Shown here one piece after another: positions 1-8,683 of a stretch of DNA of 64,000 nt. The notes beneath the pieces are model-generated. The model saw only the letters and a program-made list of their open reading frames with translations. It had not been told where the DNA came from and did no database searches. Source of the DNA: JANPLG01 sp964609085 (GTDB taxonomy: Bacteria > Armatimonadota > SYMT01). The stretch's first letter is position 1; each line of letters begins with the position of its first letter. A program made the translations under genes and the position numbers. The stretch spans positions 1 through 64,000 of the forward strand of contig CAZSRZ010000006.1 in assembly GCA_964609085.1 (NCBI GenBank), given 5' to 3'.

Positions 1-629
1 TCCCCGGCGCGTTGACCGTCGCCGCCGTTCTTCTCCAGGATCGCCAGCAGCAGCATGGTGCGCCGATCGGTGGGCTGCTTCTTGGCCGCGGCACGGAGCT
101 GGCTGCGGCGGTCGGACAGTTCTCCGGCGCTTCGCAGCAGCTCGACCCAGGTGGAGGCAGAGGAGCCCTCGATCACATCAGCCGGCCGCACCGGTGTGAT
201 GGCGGCCGAGCCGGAGTGGCACGCACGGCACTTCGTGTCGCCAACCTTCAGTGCCCAGCTCACGTAGCGCTCTGCTGCCTGTATCCCGGCACCACGTTTG
301 TTCACGGAGGCGTAGGTCCTGCTGACGAGGCGCAGGTAGGTGTGCCGCGACATAGGGTCCAGTGCCTCGGGATCGGCGATGCCTTGCAGGAAGTTGGCCG
401 TCGACATCTTGTCCGACTGCGCGAAGGCATTCTGCGCGTTGGTCAACGCCATCTGATCCAGGTCTACCGTGCCTGACATGCCGTCATTCCGGCGACCCGC
501 AATGCCCGCCCCCAGCCCGATGATAAGGATGACCACCAGGGCCACCAGGGCGAACGCGAGGAGAGATCGCGGCCATTGGGGCCCCGGCCGACGGTCGTGG
601 TGTGAGGTTTCCTCGGCGATCAGTGGCAC
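1..629 (-). CDS. Partial membrane-anchored protein with a c-type heme motif (cut by window start)
   Basis: Read by hand on the minus strand from a GTG at 629; an in-frame TAG lies just upstream, so the start cannot be much earlier. The 209 visible codons give a cytoplasmic tail, one membrane segment at about residues 23-45, then a helical periplasmic region with CRACH (CXXCH) at residues 134-138, which is the covalent heme attachment motif of c-type cytochromes. No distal axial Met could be assigned and the C-terminus lies outside the window. It follows the ABC permease gene by 12 bp on the same strand, so the two are probably co-transcribed. A single-heme membrane-anchored cytochrome or heme-motif structural protein is the best reading; electron partner unknown. 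Confidence 0.6.
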   Translation of the reverse strand, partial: MPLIAEETSHHDRRPGPQWPRSLLAFALVALVVILIIGLGAGIAGRRNDGMSGTVDLDQMALTNAQNAFAQSDKMSTANFLQGIADPEALDPMSRHTYLRLVSRTYASVNKRGAGIQAAERYVSWALKVGDTKCRACHSGSAAITPVRPADVIEGSSASTWVELLRSAGELSDRRSQLRAAAKKQPTDRRTMLLLAILEKNGGDGQRAG

Positions 630-641
630 GGGCGTCGGTAG

Positions 642-1484
642 CTAGGGACTGCGGGCGGACTGCTGTCCGGAGCGCGCCTGGAACATCAGCCGGATCTGGT
701 TGATCGTGATCGCCGCCAGCAGCACCGTCCCCACAATCAACCCTCGCCAGACGGTCGGGTTCGGGATCTTGAAATTGATCACGCTGAGCAGCGTCTCAAG
801 CAGGATTGTTCCGAGCAGGGTTCCGAAGACGCTGCCCCGGCCGCCTGTGAGCAATCCCCCGCCGATGACGACGGCGGAGATGGCGTTCAGCTCGTACATC
901 GTGCCTGCGCTGGGGTCTCCCTGGCTGGAGTAGCCCACCTCGAGAATGGATGCCAGTCCGGCCAGCAGGCTGCAGCCTCCGTAAACCAGCATGCGGGTCT
1001 GAAACAGGTTGACTCCCGAAAGGCGCGACGCTTCCTCGTTGCTGCCGACAGCGTAGACGTAGCGACCCACTCCACACCGGATGAGAATGGTGGCGACAAC
1101 CGCGGCGCAGACGAGGAGGACGACGGTGGAGTAGGGCAGCCCGATCGGCGTNNNNNNNNNNNNNNNNNNNNNNNNNNNNNNNNNNNNNNNNNNNNNNNNN
1201 NNNNNNNNNNNNNNNNNNNNNNNNNNNNNNNNNNNNNNNNNNNNNNNNNNNCCGATCCCGCGGGAGAGATTGTCAATGTTGTCGGCGCTGGAAAACTTGT
1301 CCCACGGGCCGGTGAAGGCGACGTACGCCACCACGAGGCCGATCACCAGCAGCACGCTGGTCTCCGGCGCCTGCCAGCACTGCCTCAGGGCGTGCCATGG
1401 GGAGCGAGGGGCAGCCTGGCCCCCCGCTCCACGGATCTCCGGAACCTCAGGAGGACTTGACACCGAGCTTCGCAAGCCCTTCAC
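642..1484 (-). CDS. ABC sugar-type transporter permease (RbsC-like), interrupted by assembly gap
   Basis: The part after the gap matches the C-terminal half of ribose/simple-sugar ABC permeases: the GRYVYAVGSNEEASRLSG segment followed by GTMYELNAISAVVIGGG and GGRGSVFGTLLG are the family's conserved cytoplasmic loop and helices. The N-terminal part before the gap holds one membrane helix and a NNLSRGI-like motif. Roughly 115 residues separate these blocks in E. coli RbsC, but the gap leaves room for only about 33, so sequence is missing. The GTG start at 1484 overlaps the end of the binding-protein gene by 38 bp; GTG at 1463 is an alternative. No ATPase subunit gene is adjacent, so either it lies elsewhere or left of the window. 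Confidence 0.8.
   Translation of the reverse strand: MKGLRSSVSSPPEVPEIRGAGGQAAPRSPWHALRQCWQAPETSVLLVIGLVVAYVAFTGPWDKFSSADNIDNLSRGIXXXXXXXXXXXXXXXXXXXXXXXXXXXXXXXXXXTPIGLPYSTVVLLVCAAVVATILIRCGVGRYVYAVGSNEEASRLSGVNLFQTRMLVYGGCSLLAGLASILEVGYSSQGDPSAGTMYELNAISAVVIGGGLLTGGRGSVFGTLLGTILLETLLSVINFKIPNPTVWRGLIVGTVLLAAITINQIRLMFQARSGQQSARSP
1152..1251. other. Assembly gap (100 N)
   Basis: Exactly 100 consecutive N, the conventional placeholder for a scaffold join of unknown length. It lies inside the ABC permease gene. Comparison with the family length suggests that around 350 bp, not 100, is missing. Confidence 0.98.
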
Positions 1485-2562
1485 GATAGGCCTTGACGGT
1501 CTCCGGCGTGATCACCTCAACTCCGGTATCGTAGATGCCGTCGTCGGGGATCTTCATTTCCTTCTTCGCTTCCGCCCACCCCTTGCGGTTGATGTAGTAC
1601 AGCAGCTTGGTGGAGAGGTAGCCGAAGTCGTACGGCTTCTGCACTACCGTGGCGTCGATGTTGCCCTTTTCGAGTTCGGAGAGCGTGACCGGCTCGGCGT
1701 CGAAGACCACGATCTTGTAGTCGGCGCGCTTGCCGGCGTTGCTCACGGCCTGGGAGATAGCGGGGCCGTTGTAGCTGAACAGGCCGAGCAGGCCGTGGAT
1801 GGCGCTGCCCTGCTTCGTCATGGTGTCCTCAACGTTGCGGCGGGCCCGGCTGGAGTCCTTGTTGTCGTCGATCACGTCGATCAGCTCAATGCCCCTGGCC
1901 TTCGCCGCCTCCACGAATCCGTCGCGTCGTTCGCGGGCGTTCTGAGCGCTGATGTTGCCCACGAAGCCGACGAACTTGCCGCCGCTGGGCAGCAGCTTGC
2001 AGGCGGCATCGCCGGCGGCTTTCCCGGCGTTGACGTTGTTGGTGCCGATGTAGCACAGCCGGGACGATCCGGGGGAGTCGGAGTCGAAGGTGATGACCGG
2101 AATTCCCTTATCCAGGATCATCTGAATGATCTGTTCGGAGGCCTTGGCCTCGATGCAGGAGAGGGCGATCCCGTCCGCTCCCTTGGCGATGGCGTCCTCC
2201 ACCATCCGCTTCTGGTCCTGGATGGTCGAGTTTTGGGGGCCGCTCCATTCCGCCTTGCAGCCGACCTCCTTCATCGCCGTCTCCATACCGACGCCCATCG
2301 GGTCCCAGAAGGGCGAGATGCCGTTGGTGATGATCTTGATCAGGATTTCGCCGTCTGCCTTGCGGGGCTTCTCGAAGGCCGCCGTCGCCGGCGTCCCGAC
2401 CCCGGTGGCGGTTTCCGCGGTCGGCGAATTGGATCCGGACGGCGGCATGTTGCCGCCAGGGTCCGTACTCTTCTCGGGGCTGCAGGAAGCGAGCCCTAAC
2501 ACGAGGGGAGCGATCGCCAGCGGCAAGAGGCGGCGACGCATTCGGAATTCGGCAAGGTCCAT
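1447..2562 (-). CDS. Periplasmic sugar-binding lipoprotein (RbsB/Peripla_BP_4 family)
   Basis: The 371-residue product begins with a signal peptide and lipobox ending LASC (Cys27), so it should be an envelope-anchored lipoprotein. A Ser/Thr/Pro-rich linker (to about residue 65) leads into a type I periplasmic binding fold with the usual landmarks: NGISPFWDPMGVGMETA, the DAIAKGADGIALSCIEA region and PVITFDSDSPGSSRLCYIGTNN. These are hallmarks of the ribose/xylose/autoinducer-2 binding family; the ligand cannot be named. The start ATG at 2562 is preceded by GGAG at an 8-base spacing; longer upstream reading is non-coding in character. It is the first gene of a minus-strand unit with the permease and the heme-motif protein. 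Confidence 0.88.
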   Translation of the reverse strand: MDLAEFRMRRRLLPLAIAPLVLGLASCSPEKSTDPGGNMPPSGSNSPTAETATGVGTPATAAFEKPRKADGEILIKIITNGISPFWDPMGVGMETAMKEVGCKAEWSGPQNSTIQDQKRMVEDAIAKGADGIALSCIEAKASEQIIQMILDKGIPVITFDSDSPGSSRLCYIGTNNVNAGKAAGDAACKLLPSGGKFVGFVGNISAQNARERRDGFVEAAKARGIELIDVIDDNKDSSRARRNVEDTMTKQGSAIHGLLGLFSYNGPAISQAVSNAGKRADYKIVVFDAEPVTLSELEKGNIDATVVQKPYDFGYLSTKLLYYINRKGWAEAKKEMKIPDDGIYDTGVEVITPETVKAYREGLAKLGVKSS

Positions 2563-2708
2563 CGAGGCTACTCCGGAAGTTGGGGACGAGCGACGGCGCG
2601 ACGTCCGCTTACCAGATTCGCGTTGGGGCACGGCAATCCTGCGTGCCACCCTTCGCGGCGCGAAGAGACGCGGGTAGTCAGCCCGCCCTCGTCGGATAGA
2701 CTGTCGTA

Positions 2709-3941
2709 GTGACTCCCCCCGCCTCCCCTTTCGCGGCACTGGCCTATCGTGATTACCGGCTGCTGTGGATGGGGCAGAGCGTGTCGATGATCGGCACGCA
2801 GATGCAGCGGGCGGCGTTGCTCTGGCACCTCTACACGCTGACGCATAACCCGGCGCTGATGGGGGCGATCGGCCTGGCCAGGATGATTCCGCTGGTCTCC
2901 CTTGCCCTGGTCGGCGGCGTGGTGGCCGATCGCGGTGACCGCCGGCGGTTGATGCTGACCTGTCAGACCGCCCTGGCCGCGCTATCGACACTTCTGGGGA
3001 TCTGCACCCTCGCGGGGCGGGACAGCGCCTGGCTGATCTATGCCGTGGCGGCCCTTACGGCCGCGGTCATCGCTTTCGACAACCCTGCCCGGCAGTCGCT
3101 GTTGCCGACACTCGTCCCCCGCGAACGGCTGCGGAACGCGATCAGCCTCAACTCGCTGACGATGCAGTTTTCGTCGATTCTGGGACCGGCGCTGCTGGGG
3201 CTGATCATTGGGCGTTGGAGCGTGGGCTGGGTCTACCTGCTCAATGCGGCCTCCTTCGTCGGCGTGGTGGGAGCGCTGATGGCCATGTCGCCCACGCCTC
3301 CGGCCGGGTCGAATGGGGACACGCCGCCGCCGGGCGGCGTTGCCGCCGCCATCGACGGGCTGCGCTTCATGTCGAAGTCGCACCTGCTTCTCTCTCTGAT
3401 GCTGCTCGACTTCGCCGCTACCTTCTTCGCCAGTGCGACGACGCTGCTGCCGATCTACGCCAGCGAGATCCTCCAGGTGGGCGCAAAAGGCTACGGACAA
3501 CTTGCAGCGGCACCGGGAATCGGGGCGCTGATCGGGGCGGCGGTGATGACCTTGCTCGTCCGGGTCCGCCGGCAGGGCGCGACGATTCTCGGGGCGGTGT
3601 TCGTCTACGGGCTGGCGACGATCGGTTTCGGTCTGGCCCGGGACTTCTGGCTGGCGGCCGTTTGCCTCGCGCTCACGGGCACGGCGGACATGGTGAGCAC
3701 CGTACTGCGGCAGACGATCCGGCAACTGGCCACGCCGGACGGGATGCGGGGGCGAATGCACGCCATCAGCATGCTCTTCTTTCAGGGCGGGCCGCAGCTC
3801 GGGGAGATGGAGGCCGGGCTCGTGGCCCGAGCGCTGGGCGCACCGTTTTCGGTGATCTCGGGAGGGGTGGCCTGTTGTCTGGCCGTCGGAGCGGCTTGCG
3901 CGTGGGCACCCTGGCTTCGTCGCTACCGCGTGGAGGAGTAG
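2709..3941 (+). CDS. MFS exporter (EntS/MFS_3-like)
   Basis: A 410-residue major-facilitator protein starting at a GTG. The RDYRLLWMGQSVSMIGTQMQ opening, the VADRGDRRRLM loop between helices 2 and 3 and the NPARQSLLPTLVPRERLRNA loop are typical of the enterobactin-exporter/MFS_3 branch, which exports siderophores, drugs or other small molecules from the inner membrane. About 12 membrane segments are visible. It is divergent from the sugar-binding protein gene with about 146 bp between the starts, and 78 bp before the YfhO-like gene on the same strand. Substrate not inferable. Confidence 0.85.
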   Translation: MTPPASPFAALAYRDYRLLWMGQSVSMIGTQMQRAALLWHLYTLTHNPALMGAIGLARMIPLVSLALVGGVVADRGDRRRLMLTCQTALAALSTLLGICTLAGRDSAWLIYAVAALTAAVIAFDNPARQSLLPTLVPRERLRNAISLNSLTMQFSSILGPALLGLIIGRWSVGWVYLLNAASFVGVVGALMAMSPTPPAGSNGDTPPPGGVAAAIDGLRFMSKSHLLLSLMLLDFAATFFASATTLLPIYASEILQVGAKGYGQLAAAPGIGALIGAAVMTLLVRVRRQGATILGAVFVYGLATIGFGLARDFWLAAVCLALTGTADMVSTVLRQTIRQLATPDGMRGRMHAISMLFFQGGPQLGEMEAGLVARALGAPFSVISGGVACCLAVGAACAWAPWLRRYRVEE

Positions 3942-4019
3942 CCCCGGCAATGGGGCGAATCGGGTAGGGCGTGATGCGGGCGGAAGGGCCGATCGCGGGC
4001 CAAGAGAGGGCGGTCGAAG

Positions 4020-6428
4020 TTGATCAAGGAGATGCGGTCCCGCGTGCACGGTGGTCGAATCGCCGCCGCGCTGCTCGTGGTCGTTGCCCTCGCCTTCACG
4101 GCCCCCTACCTGTTCCAGGGTAAGAGCCTCACGCCGCTCGATCTGCTCCCCGCGTTTCCGCCGTGGTCCGTGCATGCGAAGGAACTGGGAATCCAGGGGC
4201 TGCAGGCGCACAACCCGCAGCTTGACTCGATCCAGCAGTACTATCCACGGCGCGTGCTCTTCCGGCAGGAGTTGGCCGCAGGCCGGGTGCCGCTCTGGAA
4301 TCCCTATGTCTACGGCGGGAGTTCATTTGCGGGCTCGCAGCAAGGCGCACTTCTCTATCCACCGGCCTGGCTGTTGGCCGTCCTCAGCCCGGAACTGCAA
4401 TTCGGTGCCTCGGCAGCGATCCATCTGCTGATCGGACTCCTTGGCGCCCTGCTCTTTTTCCGCCGGCTGGGCCTCAGTCCTGTCGCCGCCGCCGCCGGAG
4501 CGGTGGCGTGGTCGCTCAACGGCTTTCTGATCGCCTGGCTGGCCTACCCCAATGTGGGCCAGTGGACGCTGATGTGGCTCCCACTCTCACTCTACGCCGC
4601 CGAACGGGGGCACCAGGAAGGGACGCCGCGGTTCAGCATCTTCGCCGGGCTTATCCTCGGTGTGAGTTTGCTTGGCGGACATGCGCAGTCTAGCCTCTAC
4701 CTTCTGCTCGCATGGGTTAGTTGGACGGCTCCCCGGGCGATGTGCACCCCGGACCGCTGGCGGCGGTTGATCGTGGAAGCAGTCGCGCCGCTGGCGCTGG
4801 GGATTCTGATCGCGGGCGGGCAGCTTCTGCCTGCGCTGGACTACCTGCCCCGCACGGACCGGGCCGGCCGCGTGCCGTGGGACACCGTGCAGCAGTCGGC
4901 CATGCCGCCGCTGCAGTTGCTCACCCTGGTGCTGCCCCGGCTCTTCGGCGACGCCACCCTCTCCTCGGCGCAGCAGTTCTGGCTGCCCGCCGGGGGCCAC
5001 TCCGCGCTCGCCTTTGCAGAGCGGGCGGCCTACCCCGGCATCGTGGTGCTGGCACTCTCGGGGGCCGGCTTTGCCGCGGCCCGGCGTGGCGGAGCGCTTC
5101 GATTTCCCCTCTGCTATGGAGCGGCACTCAGCGTCCTCGCCCTCCTGTGGGCGCTCGGGACTCCCCTCTACTGGCCCCTGTGGCGGTTTGCTCCGGGGTT
5201 TGCGCAGTTCACCGCTGTCGCCCGGATCGTTTGCCTGATGGGTTGGGGGTTGGCGGTGCTGGTCGGCGTGGGACTCTCCACGCTGGAAGCCGGAGACCCC
5301 GCCCTCCGCTCGGCTGCCGCGCGGATTTCGGGATTCGCTGCGGGGGCGCTGGCCCTGCTCGCTCTGGCCGCGCACTTCATCTATGGGGGAGCGGGGCCGG
5401 CGGGGGTCAACCAATTCCTGAGCGGCAGCGGTATGCCGACACTCGACACTCAGGCCTCGCTGGAACTCGGCAGGGCGCTGTCGCTGCTCCTGGCGCTTGG
5501 AGCCGCCCTCTGGGGGTGCGCACGGGGTCGGCGGGAGGGCACCCTCGCCGGTGCCGTGCTGGTGACGGCGGATCTCTTCCTGGCCGGCTTCGGGTACAAC
5601 CCTCGTGCGGACGCCCGCCTTGCGTCTCTCCGGCCGCCGGAGCTGACCGCGATCGCTAACCGCGCCGGACTCGAGCGCTTCCTCTCCTTCGGCCCGCCGG
5701 GGCAGGAGCTCAGTGTCAACAAACGGCTCCCCTCCAACATGGGAGCTGCACTCGGTCTCGCCGACCTCTCGGGCAGCGACAGCTTCGTTCCCCGCCGCTA
5801 CCGCGAGTGGGAACACGCCACAGCCGCGGCGAACGGTGGTGCCGCTCTGGCTCGACCCGGCAATCCGAACTTCCGCAGCGCCGGCGTCGGTCTCTACCTT
5901 CTCCCGCCGGAGGTCCCGTCACAGGGTTTTGGCTCGATCCTCGGCCCATGGTTGCGTCAGGACACGGCCGCCCTGCCGTACGCCCGGTGGCACGGCTGGT
6001 GTCAGGCGCTCCCAGAGCGGACCGTGCTGGAGAACCTGAGCCAGCCACAGCGGGCACCGGCCGTCGCACTCCTTGAGGGGGAAGGGGCCCCCTCTGTGGA
6101 AGGTCCGCCTCTCGTCGAGGCCCTCGATGCGCGCCGAACAGGCGTCAACCGGGTGCGAATAGACGGGACGGTACCCGCCCGGGGGGCTGTGGTGCTGTGT
6201 GAGGCCTTCGATCCCGGTTGGCGGGCCCGAGTGAACGGCCGACCTGCAGCGATATTTCCGGCGGACCACCTGATGAGCGCGGTTGCCGTGGAGGCTGGGC
6301 GTCAGCGGATCGAGTTCACTTATGCCCCCGCGAGCTGGCGCGCTGGGCTGTTTCTCAGCCTGATCGGGCTCGCCCTGGCGAGCGCGGGACTGGCCGCGGG
6401 CGGCCGAACCGGCTCCCGGAACGCCTGA
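4020..6428 (+). CDS. YfhO-family multi-pass membrane protein
   Basis: An 802-residue protein with about a dozen hydrophobic segments after an N-terminal membrane anchor. The early region DSIQQYYPRRVLF...PLWNPYVYGGSSFAGSQQGALLYPP is the signature of YfhO-like proteins, relatives of GT-C glycosyltransferases and of unknown or glycosylation-linked role in Gram-positives. A C-terminal soluble beta-rich part ends with the typical WRARVNGRPAAIFPAD segment followed by a final membrane helix. TTG at 4020 is used here because an AGAGGG motif lies about 9 bases upstream; ATG at 4032 is possible. It converges on rplA with only 25 bp between the stops. Catalytic activity and substrate are unknown. Confidence 0.8.
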   Translation: MIKEMRSRVHGGRIAAALLVVVALAFTAPYLFQGKSLTPLDLLPAFPPWSVHAKELGIQGLQAHNPQLDSIQQYYPRRVLFRQELAAGRVPLWNPYVYGGSSFAGSQQGALLYPPAWLLAVLSPELQFGASAAIHLLIGLLGALLFFRRLGLSPVAAAAGAVAWSLNGFLIAWLAYPNVGQWTLMWLPLSLYAAERGHQEGTPRFSIFAGLILGVSLLGGHAQSSLYLLLAWVSWTAPRAMCTPDRWRRLIVEAVAPLALGILIAGGQLLPALDYLPRTDRAGRVPWDTVQQSAMPPLQLLTLVLPRLFGDATLSSAQQFWLPAGGHSALAFAERAAYPGIVVLALSGAGFAAARRGGALRFPLCYGAALSVLALLWALGTPLYWPLWRFAPGFAQFTAVARIVCLMGWGLAVLVGVGLSTLEAGDPALRSAAARISGFAAGALALLALAAHFIYGGAGPAGVNQFLSGSGMPTLDTQASLELGRALSLLLALGAALWGCARGRREGTLAGAVLVTADLFLAGFGYNPRADARLASLRPPELTAIANRAGLERFLSFGPPGQELSVNKRLPSNMGAALGLADLSGSDSFVPRRYREWEHATAAANGGAALARPGNPNFRSAGVGLYLLPPEVPSQGFGSILGPWLRQDTAALPYARWHGWCQALPERTVLENLSQPQRAPAVALLEGEGAPSVEGPPLVEALDARRTGVNRVRIDGTVPARGAVVLCEAFDPGWRARVNGRPAAIFPADHLMSAVAVEAGRQRIEFTYAPASWRAGLFLSLIGLALASAGLAAGGRTGSRNA

Positions 6429-6453
6429 CGACGTCCGGGAGCGATCGCGTGGC

Positions 6454-7164
6454 CTAGGACTTCTCGGCGAGTTGCTGCGCCTTCGGGGCGTCGACCCGCA
6501 GGCTGGGACCCATCGTCGATGAGATGGTGACGCCGCGCAGGTAACGGCCCTTCGCGGCGGCCGGGCGTGCCTTCAGCAAGGCGCTCAGCAGCACCAGGAA
6601 GTTCTCCAGAAGCTGTTCGCTGGTGAAATTCGCCTTCCCGATCGGCATGTGGATGATGCCGCCGCGATCCACGCGGTATTCCACCCGCGAGGCGCTCTTG
6701 ATGTCCCGAACCACCCGGCCGATGTCGTTGGTGACCGTGCCGGATCGCGGGCTCGGCATGCGCGGTCCCAGCGTTCGGCCCAGCACTCGCCCGATGTTTG
6801 CCATCATATCCGGCGTGGCCAGCAGCACGTCAAACTCGCGCCAGCCACCTTGAATCTGCGTGATCAGGTCCTCGGCACCGACCACATCCGCACCGCCGGC
6901 GAGGGCCTCCTCGGCCTTATCTCCCTTGGCGAAGACCGCCACGCGGCGGACCTTGCCCGTGCCGTGCGGGAGGTTGGTGGTGCCGCGCACCATTTGATCT
7001 CCGTGCCGGGGATCCACGCCAAGCCGGACGGCGACGTCTACCGTCTCCACGAACTTGGCGGTGGCATTCTTCTTCACCACATCAATCGCCTCGGCGATTT
7101 CGTAGACAGCGTCCTTCTCGAGATTCTGCGCGAGCGCGTTGTAGCGCTTACCGTGGGTAGCCAT
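6454..7164 (-). CDS. rplA: 50S ribosomal protein L1
   Basis: A 236-residue protein with the L1 hallmarks: KFVETVDVAVRLGVDPRHGDQ near the N-terminus, the RGTTNLPHGTGKVRRVAVFA segment and the TPDMMANIGRVLGRTLGPRGLMP-like block, here ending GPRMPSPRSGTVT. It binds 23S rRNA at the L1 stalk and in many bacteria represses its own operon. The ATG at 7164 follows AGGAGA by 6-7 bases. It is the last gene of secE-nusG-rplK-rplA. The usual following genes rplJ-rplL are absent here because a convergent YfhO gene sits 25 bp beyond the stop. Confidence 0.97.
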   Translation of the reverse strand: MATHGKRYNALAQNLEKDAVYEIAEAIDVVKKNATAKFVETVDVAVRLGVDPRHGDQMVRGTTNLPHGTGKVRRVAVFAKGDKAEEALAGGADVVGAEDLITQIQGGWREFDVLLATPDMMANIGRVLGRTLGPRMPSPRSGTVTNDIGRVVRDIKSASRVEYRVDRGGIIHMPIGKANFTSEQLLENFLVLLSALLKARPAAAKGRYLRGVTISSTMGPSLRVDAPKAQQLAEKS

Positions 7165-7217
7165 GTCTTCTCTCCTGTGGTCGTTAGCGGGCCGAAGCCC
7201 TGCCACGTGTGGGGCAA

Positions 7218-7643
7218 TCAGCCGGTGACTGAAATGCCCATGCTGCGAGCGGTGCCGGCGATGATACGCATCGCCGCCTCAATGTCGTTGGCGTTGAGGT
7301 CCTGCATTTTCATCTGCGCGATCTCACGGAGCTGGGCCTGGGTCACACTGCCCACTGCCGGGGTCCGTACGTCGCCGGAACCCTTGGGGACGCCCGCTGC
7401 TTTCTTCAACAGCTCAGCGGCCGGGGGTGTCTTGGTGACGAACGTGAAGGTCCGGTCTTCATAGATCGTGATCTCAACGGGGATAACCGTGCCGACCTGA
7501 GCGGCGGTGCGCTCGTTGTAGGTCTTCACGAACTCCATGATGTTGATGCCGTACTGGCCGAGGGCCGGGCCCACGGGGGGCGCGGGCGTCGCCTTTCCGG
7601 CAGGGCACTGCAGCTTCACAATGCCCATGATTCTCTTCGCCAT
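7218..7643 (-). CDS. rplK: 50S ribosomal protein L11
   Basis: A full-length 141-residue L11: KLQCPAGKATPAPPVGPALG, GINIMEFVKTYNERT, and the C-terminal rRNA-binding domain with KKAAGVPKGSGDV and a final GTARSMGISVTG. L11 forms the GTPase-associated centre of the large subunit with 23S rRNA and L10/L7-L12. It lies 20 bp after nusG and 53 bp before rplA, the standard arrangement. Confidence 0.98.
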   Translation of the reverse strand: MAKRIMGIVKLQCPAGKATPAPPVGPALGQYGINIMEFVKTYNERTAAQVGTVIPVEITIYEDRTFTFVTKTPPAAELLKKAAGVPKGSGDVRTPAVGSVTQAQLREIAQMKMQDLNANDIEAAMRIIAGTARSMGISVTG

Positions 7644-7663
7644 GCGTGTCTCCTGGGGGAACG

Positions 7664-8188
7664 CTAGATGCGTTCGATCTGGTTGAAATCAAGCTCGACG
7701 GGCGTGTCGCGTCCGAACAGGGAGATGAGGACTTTCACCTTCTGCTTGTCGACGTTCACCTCTTCGATGGTGCCGTTGAAGTCGGCGAAGGGGCCCATGG
7801 TCACGCGGATGACTTCGCCCTTCTTCCACTGCGGGGTCAACTGTACGCCGCCGGACTCAACGGCGTCGAGAATGTTCGCCACCTCATGGTCTTGCAGGGG
7901 CACCGGACGGCTGCCGGAGCTGACGAAGCCCGTGACACCGATGGTGTTCTTGACCAGGTACCAGGTCTGGTCGTTCAGATCCATCTCAATCAGCACGTAG
8001 CCAGGGAAGACCTTGCGCTTGATGGTGGTGCGACGGCCGTTCCGGGAGCGAGTCTCTTCCTCGGTCGGCACCAGGATGCGGCCGATCTTGTCCTTCAGGC
8101 GAAGGGACTCGGCTCGGCGCTCGATGTTGGTCTTGACCTTATTCTCGTGGCCGGAATAGGTGTGAACGGCGTACCAGGCTTTGGCCAT
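7664..8188 (-). CDS. nusG: Transcription termination/antitermination factor NusG
   Basis: A 174-residue NusG. The NGN domain opens with AWYAVHTYSGHENKVKTNIE and contains KRKVFPGYVLIEMDLND; the C-terminal KOW domain contains KKGEVIRVTMGPFADFNGTI. The protein binds the RNA polymerase clamp and couples to Rho and to ribosomal protein S10. It is 24 bp downstream of secE and 20 bp upstream of rplK, the conserved order. Confidence 0.98.
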   Translation of the reverse strand: MAKAWYAVHTYSGHENKVKTNIERRAESLRLKDKIGRILVPTEEETRSRNGRRTTIKRKVFPGYVLIEMDLNDQTWYLVKNTIGVTGFVSSGSRPVPLQDHEVANILDAVESGGVQLTPQWKKGEVIRVTMGPFADFNGTIEEVNVDKQKVKVLISLFGRDTPVELDFNQIERI

Positions 8189-8212
8189 ACTCGATCTCCA
8201 GCGCGCCGGCGC

Positions 8213-8488
8213 TCAGTGCCTCACGCCCATCAATGCCATGAGTCCTCGAAAGATCTGGCCGAGGACAAAATCCCAGAGCGCCACGAACAGGGTGATGAGG
8301 ATGAGGACACCCAGCACGACCTGCGTTTGCGCGATCAGCTCCGGCCGTGTCGGCCACGTGGTCTTGCGCAACTCGGTCGCGACCTCGCCGAGGTACTTAC
8401 GAATCTTGTACGCGGGGCCATAGCTCGGGGTGCCGGGGGCCTTCGCCACCTTGGGCGACTTCGCGGCGGCCGTCTTGTCCGAAGCCAT
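8213..8488 (-). CDS. secE: Preprotein translocase subunit SecE
   Basis: A 91-residue single-span SecE with a Lys/Ala/Pro-rich cytoplasmic N-terminus, the conserved amphipathic motif YLGEVATELRKTTWPTRPEL and one membrane helix. It stabilises SecY in the inner-membrane translocon. GGAGTG precedes the ATG. It is the first gene of the secE-nusG-rplK-rplA unit, about 130 bases downstream of a sigma-70 promoter. No rpmG or tRNA-Trp, the usual upstream neighbours, is found in that leader. Confidence 0.95.
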   Translation of the reverse strand: MASDKTAAAKSPKVAKAPGTPSYGPAYKIRKYLGEVATELRKTTWPTRPELIAQTQVVLGVLILITLFVALWDFVLGQIFRGLMALMGVRH

Positions 8489-8626
8489 GGGTGTTCTTCC
8501 ACTCCGTGCAGCAGGGGGCGACGATGATGGAGTTGTTCCGATCGCCCGGATCTCCGCAGGGGGCAGGCGGCGGGCTCCCAGGCAAACAACTACAGAGGAG
8601 AGCCCCGCGCTCCCCTCCGTCGCCGG

Positions 8627-8655
8627 ATTATACCAACCGGCTTAGGGCGAGTCAA
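8627..8655 (-). promoter_or_regulatory. Sigma-70 type promoter of the secE-nusG-rplK-rplA operon
   Basis: On the minus strand TTGACT (8655-8650) and TATAAT (8632-8627) are separated by exactly 17 bases, an almost perfect housekeeping promoter. Transcription would start near 8620, leaving a leader of about 130 bases before secE. The divergent sulfatase start is at 8684, so its own promoter must overlap this region. Confidence 0.85.
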
Positions 8656-8683
8656 TGGAGACGCGGGCCCTGAGGTGCTTCCC

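Noticed and set aside
8489..8683. rpmG or tRNA-Trp in the secE leader
   Set aside because: The frame reading VAPCCTEWKN looked slightly L33-like but lacks the family core and the second Cys pair; no cloverleaf could be drawn.
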